DNA of 16,131 bases from NCBI GenBank assembly GCA_947476405.1, contig CANJQG010000041.1, positions 1 through 16,131 of the forward strand, given 5' to 3'. Both the position numbers and the translations under genes were made by a program. The first letter of the stretch is position 1, and every line of letters starts with the position of its first letter. Source of the DNA: Thiotrichales bacterium. Lineage in GTDB: Bacteria; Pseudomonadota; Gammaproteobacteria; Francisellales; CACEW01. A model generated the notes under the pieces. That model had not been told where the DNA came from, did no database searches, and saw only the letters and a list, made by a program, of their open reading frames with translations. Below are positions 7,361 through 14,973 of the stretch, piece after piece.

Positions 7361-8269
7361 CTAAAGACCAAACGCTTTCTGCAAATAAGCGCGCCCGGAA
7401 TCCGCCAAAATCATTCCAATCCGTGCATTTTTAGGCATACCACCGGCAATGCGCTTTAGCACACAGGTCACTGCGGCGCTACTTAGCCCGACCATCAGCC
7501 CCTCTTCGCGTGCTAAATTTTTGACTTCAATAAACACCTCATCATCCGTCACGGTTTCAATACGATCCACCCATTGTCGATCAAACAGGCCATCCAACGC
7601 ATCCACACCAATCCCTTCGACCCGATAAGGAGAGGGAATCACTGCCGACAATGCGGAAGTCGCGGCATCCACACCGATGATTTGAATGCCCGGATTTTTC
7701 TCTTTCAAAAAACGGGCCACCCCCATCACGGTACCACAACTGCCCATCGCCATAATCATATGCGTTAAATGCCCTTCACTTTGCTGCCAAATTTCAGGAG
7801 CGGTTGAACGATAATGCGCCTCAATATTTTGAGGATTATAATATTGATTGAGCATAAAAGAATTCGGCTTTGAAAGATGTAAAGCGCGCGCCACCTCAGT
7901 ATAACCGGTCCCTTCACCATGCTCTTTACAGACAATCACCTCTGCGCCATAGGCTTTTAAAGTCGCCACTTTTTCAGAACTCGTGCGCTCGGGAACGGTC
8001 ACAATCACAGCATAACCCTTCACTGCGCCAATCATCGCAACAGCAATCCCCTGATTTCCAGATGAGCCTTCAATCACAGTATATCCGCGCTTAAGCTGCC
8101 CCAAACGCTCAGCCTCTTCAATCATATACAAAGCAGAGCGATCTTTAATACTGCCACCTGGATTTAAATATTCCAATTTGGCAAAACAAGGGACATCTAC
8201 CCCTTTTAACGCAATTTCAACAAAAGGGGTATGACCAATAGCTGCTAAAATACTCTGTTTTTTTTGCAT
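7361..8269 (-). CDS. Cystathionine beta-synthase-like PLP enzyme (cysteine synthase superfamily)
   Basis: Fold-type II PLP enzyme of 302 residues. The PLP lysine is Lys42 in NPGGSIKDR (36-44), the substrate loop is EGSSGNQG (67-74), and the C-terminal ADSGR (289-293) matches the CBS DS(V/G)R block. The NPGGS lysine motif, SSEKVATLKAYGAE, NPQNIEAHY and EEGLMVGLSSAA blocks are closer to cystathionine beta-synthase than to CysK or CysM. It lacks the C-terminal CBS-domain pair that regulates the human enzyme. The usual phosphate-cradle GTGGT is GSCGT (176-180), placing a Cys in the cofactor pocket. It may make cystathionine from serine and homocysteine, or cysteine from O-acetylserine; sequence alone does not decide. 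It starts 6 bases after ald and is the last gene of the rsmG-cls-ald run. Confidence 0.85.
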   Translation of the reverse strand: MQKKQSILAAIGHTPFVEIALKGVDVPCFAKLEYLNPGGSIKDRSALYMIEEAERLGQLKRGYTVIEGSSGNQGIAVAMIGAVKGYAVIVTVPERTSSEKVATLKAYGAEVIVCKEHGEGTGYTEVARALHLSKPNSFMLNQYYNPQNIEAHYRSTAPEIWQQSEGHLTHMIMAMGSCGTVMGVARFLKEKNPGIQIIGVDAATSALSAVIPSPYRVEGIGVDALDGLFDRQWVDRIETVTDDEVFIEVKNLAREEGLMVGLSSAAVTCVLKRIAGGMPKNARIGMILADSGRAYLQKAFGL

Positions 8270-8275
8270 TTTTTC

Positions 8276-9391
8276 TCAACCTAATAATTCTTTGGGATCG
8301 ACATACGCTTGATTCAGTGCTTCAGAGACCGCAGCATACGTAATATGACCATCACAAACATTCAAACCATTTCGCAGATGAACATCACCTAACAATGCTT
8401 TACGATACCCCTGTTGCGCGAGTTTAATCACAAAAGGCAAAGTCGCATTATTTAAGGCTAAAGTGGAAGTCCGCGCCACGGCACCCGGCATATTTGCAAC
8501 ACAATAATGCACAACGCCATCGACCACATAAGTGGGATCAACATGCGTCGTTGCATGACTAGTCTCCGCACAGCCACCCTGATCAATGGCCACATCCACT
8601 AAAACAGATCCTGGACGCATTTTTTTCAAAATATCTTTTTTAATCAATTGAGGCGCAGCCGCACCTGGCACTAAAACCGCCCCAATCACTAAGTCTGCAT
8701 TTATCAGATAGTGCTCAATCGCATCATTTGTTGAATAAATAGTTGTTAAGCGGGAGCTGAATTGATCATCCAATTCTTTCAAACGCTGGATTGACTTATC
8801 CAAAACAACTACATTCGCTTCCATTCCTACCGCAACACGAATGGCATTACTGCCCACAACCCCGCCACCGATAATGACGACGTCTCCGGCCACAACACCG
8901 GGAACGCCACCCAATAAAACACCGCGCCCACCGGCTGCTTTTTCCAAACAATGCGCACCGGCTTGCACGGCCATTCTGCCCGCGACTTCACTCATGGGAG
9001 CCAGCAGAGGCAGATGCCCATTCGCGCTTGTCACCGTCTCATACGCGATCGCAATACAACCGGAATCTTGCAGCAATTGTGCTTGAACAGGATCCGGCGC
9101 CAAATGTAAATAAGTAAATAAAATCTGACCACGGCGCAGCATTTTACATTCATTCGGCTGAGGCTCTTTTACTTTCACAATCATCTCAGCCGCTTCAAAA
9201 ATAATGGCTTCATTTTGTGCAATCTTTGCACCCGCTGCGCGATATTGTTCATCACTAAAACCACTGCCAATGCCCGCTCCCGCCTCAACCATAACGGAAT
9301 GGCCAAAATGCGTTAATTCACGCACGGAGCCGGGTGTCAAACCGACACGATATTCATGATTTTTGATTTCCTTGGGCACTCCGATCAACAT
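8276..9391 (-). CDS. ald: Alanine dehydrogenase
   Basis: NAD-dependent enzyme interconverting L-alanine with pyruvate and ammonia, probably cytosolic. The 371 residues equal the usual family length. The N-terminal MLIGVPKEIKNHEYRVGLTP block is diagnostic. Predicted pyruvate-site residues are Arg15 and Lys75 (in KVKEPQ), with catalytic His96 (TYLHLAPD) and Asp270 (VDVAIDQGG). The NAD-binding Rossmann motif is IIGGGVVGS (173-181) with the acidic Asp198 after the second strand. A good ribosome binding site, AAAGGAG at 9398-9404, lies 6 bases before the ATG. It lies 15 bases after cls and 6 bases before the PLP-enzyme gene. Pairing with a serine/cysteine-type PLP enzyme suggests an amino-acid utilisation role for this end of the operon; this is inference. 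Confidence 0.97.
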   Translation of the reverse strand: MLIGVPKEIKNHEYRVGLTPGSVRELTHFGHSVMVEAGAGIGSGFSDEQYRAAGAKIAQNEAIIFEAAEMIVKVKEPQPNECKMLRRGQILFTYLHLAPDPVQAQLLQDSGCIAIAYETVTSANGHLPLLAPMSEVAGRMAVQAGAHCLEKAAGGRGVLLGGVPGVVAGDVVIIGGGVVGSNAIRVAVGMEANVVVLDKSIQRLKELDDQFSSRLTTIYSTNDAIEHYLINADLVIGAVLVPGAAAPQLIKKDILKKMRPGSVLVDVAIDQGGCAETSHATTHVDPTYVVDGVVHYCVANMPGAVARTSTLALNNATLPFVIKLAQQGYRKALLGDVHLRNGLNVCDGHITYAAVSEALNQAYVDPKELLG

Positions 9392-9406
9392 GGGTCTCTC
9401 CTTTGT

Positions 9407-10837
9407 TTATAAATAGGGGGAAAATAATTTGCAAATTGCGTTGCGTAATTTTATTCCAAAATTTTGTTTTTGCAAGCGCTCATCAGTCAAGGGTTGCGAT
9501 ATTTGTTTGATTTCCTCAAAATGTTGAATCAAACGTTGCGCCAGATGATGATCATAGACTTCTAGATTAAATTCAAAATTCAAAGCAAAACTACGGGTAT
9601 CTAGATTAGAAGACCCCAAAACCACATAAGAGTCATCGACAATAAAAATTTTATTATGTGCAAAATTTCCAGTTCGATAATACGCTTTCACCCCCCGCTG
9701 CAATAAGGGAGACAATAAAGCCTCCGTCGCACCTTTCACAAAAGAAAGATTATTTTTTTCAGGCAAAATAATCTCTACAGTCACACCCCGCAAGACTGCA
9801 GCAATCAACGCTAGGCCTAAAATATTTCCAATAATAAAGTAAGGTGTCATAATCCGAATATAACTCTGCGCTTGATTAATCGCTGTATTCAACATAATTT
9901 GAATCGAGGGAATATCCTGATAGGGTCCATTGGCAATGCCTCGCGTCAAGGCATTGCCCTTCATCGTATCATCGTAAAAAAGAAGTCGAGGGTGTTGTTT
10001 CCAACCCGTTGCAAAGTACCAAATATTTAAAAAAACATCTTGCAATTCTCCCAAAATCGGCCCTTGCAATTTAAAATGCAGATCATGAATAAAGGGCTCC
10101 ACCCCTCGCTTGGCATCATTATCCGCATGAATATTCATCCCTCCGGTAAACGCCACTTTTCCATCCACGACCAGTAATTTGGTATGATTACGCAAATTCA
10201 AATAACGCAGCCCGCGAATAGAACTCAAGGGAAATAAAAATAAATGCACAGGGACACGATTTTTTTTCAAAGCCCAATAAATCGAAGGCCAGGTGTAAAG
10301 GGAACCCACTCCATCAATCAATACTTTTACTTCCACCTTACGCTGCACTGCATCCGACAAAGCCTCAATAAATTCAGTACCCACACCCGTGCTGCCAAAA
10401 ATATAAGTTGACAAAAACACACAACTCTCAGCTGAACGAATGGCTTTGATCATTTCAGGATACGCTTGCACACCGTCAAATAAGCAATCCACCTGACAGC
10501 CAATCTGCAAAGGCTGACGCAGCAATTGATAACCTGTTTTCATCAGCGCATAATAGGCCTCATAATCCTGTCGTTGATCCACCTCATCTTCAGCCATTTG
10601 TTTTTCAGCCGCAGTCAAACTACAAATGCCATGCGAGCGCCACTCCCGCATCACCATTTTGACGCGATTCACCCCAAACATGATATACAGCAAGACGCCA
10701 AAAAAAGGAAAAAAAACACAAATAATGACCCAAATCAACGCAGAGCGAGGCTCTCGTTTTTTCATCAATGCATGAATCGCACCCACAATACCCAGGACAT
10801 ATAGAAAAAAAATCACTACGGACTCTAACAAAATCAT
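9407..10837 (-). CDS. cls: Cardiolipin synthase (ClsA-like phospholipase D family)
   Basis: Makes cardiolipin from two phosphatidylglycerol molecules at the inner membrane. The 476 residues match ClsA length. Two N-terminal membrane helices (about 4-24 and 33-54) are followed by two phospholipase D HKD motifs. The first is His218-x-Lys220-x4-Asp225 (HTKLLVVDG, then GGMN). The second is His394-x-Lys396-x4-Asp401 (HNKIFIVDD, then GSSNLDTRSF). The AHNKIFIVDD...GSSNLD layout is standard for cardiolipin synthases. Its ATG lies 1 base after the rsmG stop, so it is almost certainly co-transcribed and probably translationally coupled with rsmG. The functional link to a ribosomal RNA methylase is not obvious. 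Confidence 0.95.
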   Translation of the reverse strand: MILLESVVIFFLYVLGIVGAIHALMKKREPRSALIWVIICVFFPFFGVLLYIMFGVNRVKMVMREWRSHGICSLTAAEKQMAEDEVDQRQDYEAYYALMKTGYQLLRQPLQIGCQVDCLFDGVQAYPEMIKAIRSAESCVFLSTYIFGSTGVGTEFIEALSDAVQRKVEVKVLIDGVGSLYTWPSIYWALKKNRVPVHLFLFPLSSIRGLRYLNLRNHTKLLVVDGKVAFTGGMNIHADNDAKRGVEPFIHDLHFKLQGPILGELQDVFLNIWYFATGWKQHPRLLFYDDTMKGNALTRGIANGPYQDIPSIQIMLNTAINQAQSYIRIMTPYFIIGNILGLALIAAVLRGVTVEIILPEKNNLSFVKGATEALLSPLLQRGVKAYYRTGNFAHNKIFIVDDSYVVLGSSNLDTRSFALNFEFNLEVYDHHLAQRLIQHFEEIKQISQPLTDERLQKQNFGIKLRNAICKLFSPYL

Positions 10838-10838
10838 T

Positions 10839-11465
10839 TTACTTCGCCTTGATCAAACATAAAAAACGCGCTTCGTTTAAAAAAGGAACACTGAGCGGAT
10901 ACAAAACAGACTCTCCCTTAAAATGCGTTAATTCTTCAGTCACTTTTGGCCCTTTCATTGCAAGCAATACTCCATTTTCATTGAGCTGCGGCAACCCCAC
11001 TTTGATAAAATCATCCAGAGAGGCAAACGCACGACTCACCACGCCATCAAAGGCCCCCGAAGCATTAGATTCAATGCGCGCATGTTGCACCACCACATTC
11101 TTCAGCTCTAATTGACGCACAACCTCTACTAAAAATCCAGTCTTTTTACTATTACTATCCAAAAGTGTAAATTGTTTTTCCGGGAAAAGAATCGCCAAAG
11201 GAATGCCCGGCAATCCCGCACCTGTCCCCACATCTAAATAGGTTTTCGCTGTGATATATGGCCAAATGGCTAAGCTATCTAAAATATGATGGCTGAGTAT
11301 TTCCACGGGATCCTTAATCGCAGTCAGATTATAAACTGCATTCCATTTTTGGATCAACCTCACATATTTCAAGAAGGCCTCAATCGATTCAACTTCTAAC
11401 TCTAGATGCAATTGGCTCAAGCCTGCACGCAACTTTTCCTTGAGACTTGCCTCATTTTCACGCAT
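10839..11465 (-). CDS. rsmG: 16S rRNA (guanine-N7) methyltransferase RsmG (GidB)
   Basis: Methylates N7 of G527 (E. coli numbering) in 16S rRNA using SAM. The SAM motif is YLDVGTGAGLPGIPLAI, followed by FTLLDSNSKKTGFL, both diagnostic of RsmG/GidB. The frame is open to an ATG at 11490-11492, but I start at the ATG 11463-11465 (208 residues, against 207 in E. coli). An extended -10 promoter at 11496-11504 would begin the transcript at about the outer ATG. It leads the minus-strand run with cls, ald and the PLP enzyme, and is not beside mnmG (gidA) as in many relatives. A leaderless start at the outer ATG (217 residues) remains possible. Confidence 0.95.
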   Translation of the reverse strand: MRENEASLKEKLRAGLSQLHLELEVESIEAFLKYVRLIQKWNAVYNLTAIKDPVEILSHHILDSLAIWPYITAKTYLDVGTGAGLPGIPLAILFPEKQFTLLDSNSKKTGFLVEVVRQLELKNVVVQHARIESNASGAFDGVVSRAFASLDDFIKVGLPQLNENGVLLAMKGPKVTEELTHFKGESVLYPLSVPFLNEARFLCLIKAK

Positions 11466-11495
11466 AATATCGCCATGTCCGTTTACATTCACAGA

Positions 11496-11504
11496 ATTAT
11501 ACCA
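11496..11504 (-). promoter_or_regulatory. Extended -10 promoter of the rsmG-cls-ald operon
   Basis: The minus strand reads TGGTATAAT: a perfect TATAAT (11496-11501) with the TGn extension. The expected transcript start is near 11489. The TGn overlaps the first base of the divergent reductase start codon (11504), so the two genes are packed back to back. The -35 is poor, acceptable for an extended -10 promoter. Confidence 0.6.
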
Positions 11505-12241
11505 TGGCGCTTGAACAATTTGACCTCATATTACAATCCAGCACTGAAATCACTCCAAAGCTTCGACATTTGGAATTTTTACGCGCGGATGGAAAACCCC
11601 TGAATTTTATCCCGGGCCAATTCATGACCCTACTTTTAAAAAATAGCGTGGGCGAACTCAAACGTCGGAGTTACAGCCTGGCGAATGCGCCTGGATCTCC
11701 CAGCCTTGGCATGGCGATTTCCTACGTAGACGGCGGCATTGCTAGCGAAACACTCTTTAATCTAAAGCAAGGTGAAAGCCTGAAAGCAATGGGCCCGGCA
11801 GGACGCTTAATTTTTCAGGAAGACCCTGAGATCAAACGCTATATTCTAATCGGAACAGGCACAGGAATTGCACCCTATCGTGCGATGCTTTCACACATTT
11901 CAGAGCGCTTTTCGACACGTCCCCACTTTAAAATTGAATTAATTTTAGGGGCACAATATCTCCCTGATTTGCTCTATGCAGCAGATTTTTTGGCATTTTC
12001 ACAAAAAAATCCTCGCTTTCAATTTCATGCTGCGCTAAGCCGTGAAACCTCAGCCATGCAACCCCATGAGCAAAAAGGCCATATCCAGACTTATTTTGAT
12101 GCCCTATCATTGCACCCCACCGACGATGTGGTCTATCTATGTGGCAACCCCAATATGATTGATGATTCTTTCAAAATCCTGACAGAAAAAGGCTTTGAAA
12201 GCGCACACGTCCGGCGCGAAAAATATATCTCATCCAATTAA
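11504..12241 (+). CDS. Ferredoxin/flavodoxin-NAD(P)+ reductase
   Basis: FAD flavoprotein that moves electrons between NAD(P)H and a small iron-sulfur or flavin carrier in the cytosol. The 245 residues match the bacterial Fpr type. The N-terminal beta-barrel carries the FAD-binding motif RRSYS (54-58) and GGIAS (77-81). The C-terminal NAD(P) domain has GTGTGIAP (117-124) and the CGNPNM block (213-218) that contacts the nicotinamide side. The chain ends with EKYISSN, with Tyr241 near the usual terminal aromatic. There is no [2Fe-2S] domain, so a separate ferredoxin or flavodoxin partner is expected; none is in the window. It diverges from rsmG. I see no clear ribosome binding site before the ATG. 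Confidence 0.88.
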   Translation: MALEQFDLILQSSTEITPKLRHLEFLRADGKPLNFIPGQFMTLLLKNSVGELKRRSYSLANAPGSPSLGMAISYVDGGIASETLFNLKQGESLKAMGPAGRLIFQEDPEIKRYILIGTGTGIAPYRAMLSHISERFSTRPHFKIELILGAQYLPDLLYAADFLAFSQKNPRFQFHAALSRETSAMQPHEQKGHIQTYFDALSLHPTDDVVYLCGNPNMIDDSFKILTEKGFESAHVRREKYISSN

Positions 12242-12250
12242 ATGGCTTTA

Positions 12251-12279
12251 TTGCAATCTGATCAAAAATAAACTACACT
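12251..12279 (+). promoter_or_regulatory. Probable sigma-70 promoter of the pilT-like gene
   Basis: TTGCAA (12251-12256) and TACACT (12274-12279) are exactly 17 bases apart, starting a transcript about 19 bases before the ATG. A TATAAT at 12297-12302 is closer to consensus but only 2 bases from the start codon, too near to serve it. No Shine-Dalgarno is visible. Confidence 0.55.
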
Positions 12280-12304
12280 GCCATTTTTAGATTATTTATA
12301 ATAC

Positions 12305-13291
12305 ATGAACATCACTCAACTTCTTGAAATGGCAGCCCATCATCGCGCATCTGATTTACACTTATCAGTCGATTACCCACCCCTGATTCGCAAAAATGGG
12401 CGCTTACAAAAACTGCATACTTCCGTCTTAAGTCAGGATGATCTAATTGCATTTTCTAATCAACTCACCCCGCCTGAATTACGAAAAACGTTTGCTGAAA
12501 AACTAGACCTTGATTTTTCCTACCACCTACACCCCATTGGACGCTTCCGCGTGAATCGATTTCATGATCAAAAAGGCATCGCACTGGCCTTACGCTTGAT
12601 CCCTGCAAATATTCCCCTACTGAACAGCTATAAAAATCAGGATATGCTACGCAAAACGCTACAGCACTCTTCTGGCGGTTTAATTTTACTGACAGGCGCC
12701 ACTGGATCAGGAAAAAGCACCACCCTCGCAGCGCTGGTTGAATTCATCAACACCACACAAGCCCTCCATATCATCACGCTAGAAGACCCGATTGAATTCA
12801 TCTATCAAAGCAAAAAAGCATTGATTCATCAGCGTGAAGTCGGCCGCGATGTCCTAAACTTTCATCAAGGCTTGCGTGCTGCTTTACGAGAAGATCCAGA
12901 CTTAATTCTCATCGGAGAATTACGCGATCTCGAAAGCATCCGCCTCGCTCTACAAGCCGCAGAAACCGGCCATCTCGTTTTAGCAACACTCCATGCCAAC
13001 AGCGCCGCAAAAAGCATTGATCGTTTAATTGACAGCTTTCCCGGAGATGAAAAAAACCTGATCCGCACCATTTTATCCGAAAGTCTGATTGCAATCTTTC
13101 ATCAAGCCTTGATCAGTCGCAATGAGCAAAGCGAACGGCAGCTTGTTCAGGAAATTCTCATCAATACTCCCTCCATTCGTAATTTGATTCGCGAGCATAA
13201 ACTCGCACAAATCGAAGCAACGATGGAAATCTCAAAAAATCACGGTATGGTGACACTGGCTCAAGCTATGCGAGAAATGGCACTCAATTAA
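12305..13291 (+). CDS. pilT: PilT-like type IV pilus retraction ATPase
   Basis: Hexameric cytosolic secretion ATPase of the GspE/PilT family, which in the canonical role pulls pilin subunits back into the membrane. The 328 residues are slightly shorter than typical PilT (about 344). The N-terminal ASDLHLS (15-21) block is followed by Walker A GATGSGKST (131-139), the Asp box TLEDPIE (158-164), Walker B LILIGELRD (200-208) and the His box TGHLVLATLH (221-230). The PilT-specific SIRNLIRE segment (290-297), normally AIRNLIRE, is nearly intact. No tetracysteine zinc motif of GspE/PilB is present, supporting PilT over the assembly ATPase. It stands alone here, with no pilU, yggS, proC or other pilus gene. 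A role in DNA uptake or twitching cannot be judged from this window. Confidence 0.9.
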   Translation: MNITQLLEMAAHHRASDLHLSVDYPPLIRKNGRLQKLHTSVLSQDDLIAFSNQLTPPELRKTFAEKLDLDFSYHLHPIGRFRVNRFHDQKGIALALRLIPANIPLLNSYKNQDMLRKTLQHSSGGLILLTGATGSGKSTTLAALVEFINTTQALHIITLEDPIEFIYQSKKALIHQREVGRDVLNFHQGLRAALREDPDLILIGELRDLESIRLALQAAETGHLVLATLHANSAAKSIDRLIDSFPGDEKNLIRTILSESLIAIFHQALISRNEQSERQLVQEILINTPSIRNLIREHKLAQIEATMEISKNHGMVTLAQAMREMALN

Positions 13292-13564
13292 TGCTCACTA
13301 CTGCTTGCAGATTTCCGATTTTTTGACAGCGTGGCTTTAATCTAAAAGCGCCCTGATATCAAGCAAGGAATGCTATCGACCCCTCCGTCAAATGCGGCAA
13401 AATAAATTAATTGAACTGATCAGGCATCAATTTCGTGGAAATGCCCTGAATTCGTTTGTGCTTCATCATTTTGACCTCCAAAAAATTAGATTCCACTCTT
13501 TCTATTCTGAAAAGATGACGGGAAAGTCATATTTATTTTCGGTTGACATAACCCAAAATAGAAG
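13292..13564. other. Intergenic region without a recognisable gene
   Basis: The region between pilT and the tRNA promoter has no convincing coding frame, no ribosome binding site with a start codon, and no strong terminator. A five-base-pair inverted repeat ATGAC/GTCAT (13515-13530) and an isolated TTGACA (13543-13548) without a matching -10 are present but are not enough to call features. Confidence 0.5.
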
Positions 13565-13593
13565 TTGCCATCTTCAACAGGAGTTGGTACAAT
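13565..13593 (+). promoter_or_regulatory. Promoter of tRNA-Thr
   Basis: TTGCCA (13565-13570) and TACAAT (13588-13593) are separated by 17 bases, close to sigma-70 consensus. The expected start is near 13600, about 8 bases before the mature tRNA. Confidence 0.7.
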
Positions 13594-13607
13594 TCGTCAA
13601 GTTTAGT

Positions 13608-13683
13608 GCTGGCATAGCTCAGTTGGTAGAGCAACTGATTTGTAATCAGTAGGTCCCGGGTTCGACTCCTGGTGCCAGCACCA
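13608..13683 (+). tRNA. tRNA-Thr (anticodon TGT)
   Basis: A complete 76-base cloverleaf. The acceptor stem is GCTGGCA / TGCCAGC (13608-13614 with 13673-13679), followed by discriminator A and an encoded CCA. The D arm is GCTC...GAGC, and the anticodon stem is ACTGA / TCAGT with loop TTTGTAA. The T arm is CCGGG / CCTGG around TTCGACT. The anticodon TGT (13641-13643) reads ACA threonine codons. In many gammaproteobacteria this tRNA leads a Thr-Tyr-Gly-Thr cluster before tuf. Here no further tRNA follows, and an AT-rich accessory segment begins instead, so this gene may be an integration site. Confidence 0.98.
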
Positions 13684-13738
13684 GTTTATTCAATGACTTA
13701 TTTTGTTGCAGCAAATCTGAAGTTTCAAAAATTCAATC

Positions 13739-13759
13739 TGTAGTGCATGTTGTAGTGCA
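13739..13759 (+). repeat. Paired 9-base direct repeat next to the tRNA
   Basis: TGTAGTGCA occurs at 13739-13747 and again at 13751-13759, a spacing of 12 bases, 56 bases past the tRNA 3' end. Short paired repeats at this position beside a tRNA resemble integrase arm-binding sites, but two copies of 9 bases could also be chance. Confidence 0.4.
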
Positions 13760-13810
13760 CAAAACTTTGCGGTGATTTAGTTAGATTTGACTGGTACTGA
13801 CGTATTGCAT

Positions 13811-14971
13811 TTAAATTCTTTCATTACAAATAACATATTCATTCAGATATGCCTCTATTGCTGAAGGTGAGAGACCAAGATCAAAAGAGTGGGCTAAAAA
13901 TAGCACTCGTAGTTTTTGACATATTTTTTCTTCTTCTTCACTCCCGTTATTGATAATGCGGATAAGTGTTTTGTTTGTCATGAACCGTTGGAATGCTTGC
14001 ATTAATAACATTGTTAGCTCTATATCATAGTCATTCAGTGCAATCCTTGCAATACATACTTCTTTTAGTTGAGTATTTTGTAGATGCCTCAGCAGAAATT
14101 GGTGAGCTAGATCTATTTGTAAATCGATTTTCAATTTTTTTTCATAAATGTCATACTTGTTCCAGTCAACAGCCATTTGCATTGGTAATATTAAATTTTC
14201 TGGGTCGGTGATTTTGCCGTGTATATGCAGCAAATTTGGGAGGAAGGCATCTAAAGCATCATCCCAATTTGTTGTGACGTAGAGTGTGCGGGTATGAGCA
14301 GGGTCTTGGGTAAGATCCTTTATAAATTTGTGATCTATTTGTAGCTCATCACGCATTGTTGAAAATTCACTAGCTAATGCTTTTCTGAAATAAAATAGCT
14401 TATTAAGTTTAATAACCGCATCCGCAAGGTTTTTAATTCCGCCTTTTAATTTTTGAGCATCATCGGCCTTAAAACGAATACTGGTGATCGCTGAGCTCAA
14501 ATTTGTTATGCTTTGTTGCAGATCAGCGGTTGAAGAAGAAGTTTTTTCATTGATGATAAGTTGAAAAATTCTTTTAAATTTCTTTATCTGTCCTTTTAAA
14601 AGTTGTTTTTGCGCCTTAGTACTTTTTGAATGACAGTGTGTTGCATAGTGCAGTTTAATATCTTGCATGATTTGAGTGATGAAGCATTTTTCTATGAGCC
14701 AAATTCTTCTTAGGTGATATTTTTCCGCTGTTGCGTGATGAGCTAAAATAGAAGCCATTCTTTCTCTGTCTTTTTTTGGAGAAGAAATCACTTCGCTTTT
14801 GAGATAATTATTTAGCGCACTTTGTACTGGCCTCCACCCAGAGAAATGATTAAATACTCCATTGCCAATAAACATTATTTTTTGAAAATCAAAATGATGG
14901 CCTTGAGGTATATTTTCAATTAGCATGCCCTTGGAGTCTATGCGCAGCAAATAGGTTGATTCTTCATTCAT
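13811..14971 (-). CDS. SIR2-like (or AbiH-like) protein with helical insertion
   Basis: A 386-residue protein with scattered marks of the SIR2-type NAD-binding fold. FIGNG (34-38) followed by SGWRPVQSAL sits at the position of the N-terminal Gly-rich loop, here GNG rather than GAG. TTNWDDALD (233-241) matches the T-x-N-x-D signature, HIHG (249-252) holds the candidate catalytic His, and LNDYDIELTMLL (312-323) matches the late GY-S-x-x-D-x-D block. Between the first two lies a Lys-rich helical stretch (about 60-215), longer than usual. Bacterial SIR2-like proteins are often NAD-consuming effectors of phage defence; AbiH-type proteins share a similar GNG...HIHG layout, so either is possible. 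The ATG lies 2 bases after the stop of the nuclease gene, with GGAAGA (14978-14983) as ribosome binding site in that gene's end. It is more AT-rich than the block left of the tRNA. Activity is inferred only. Confidence 0.6.
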   Translation of the reverse strand: MNEESTYLLRIDSKGMLIENIPQGHHFDFQKIMFIGNGVFNHFSGWRPVQSALNNYLKSEVISSPKKDRERMASILAHHATAEKYHLRRIWLIEKCFITQIMQDIKLHYATHCHSKSTKAQKQLLKGQIKKFKRIFQLIINEKTSSSTADLQQSITNLSSAITSIRFKADDAQKLKGGIKNLADAVIKLNKLFYFRKALASEFSTMRDELQIDHKFIKDLTQDPAHTRTLYVTTNWDDALDAFLPNLLHIHGKITDPENLILPMQMAVDWNKYDIYEKKLKIDLQIDLAHQFLLRHLQNTQLKEVCIARIALNDYDIELTMLLMQAFQRFMTNKTLIRIINNGSEEEEKICQKLRVLFLAHSFDLGLSPSAIEAYLNEYVICNERI

Positions 14972-14973
14972 GT

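Noticed and set aside
7345..7365. TAAAG/CTTTA hairpin between ubiG and the PLP-enzyme gene
   Set aside because: Stem of five AT-rich pairs with a three-base loop and no T tract; not a credible terminator.
12297..12302. Perfect TATAAT just before pilT
   Set aside because: Only 2 bases before the ATG, so a transcript from it would lack the start codon; the TTGCAA/TACACT pair upstream fits better.
13515..13530. ATGAC/GTCAT inverted repeat
   Set aside because: Five-base stem with no T run; too weak to call a terminator or operator.
13392..13652. 86-codon forward reading frame before and into the tRNA
   Set aside because: Its last residues are simply the translation of the tRNA-Thr gene, and it has no ribosome binding site; the tRNA and its promoter explain these bases.
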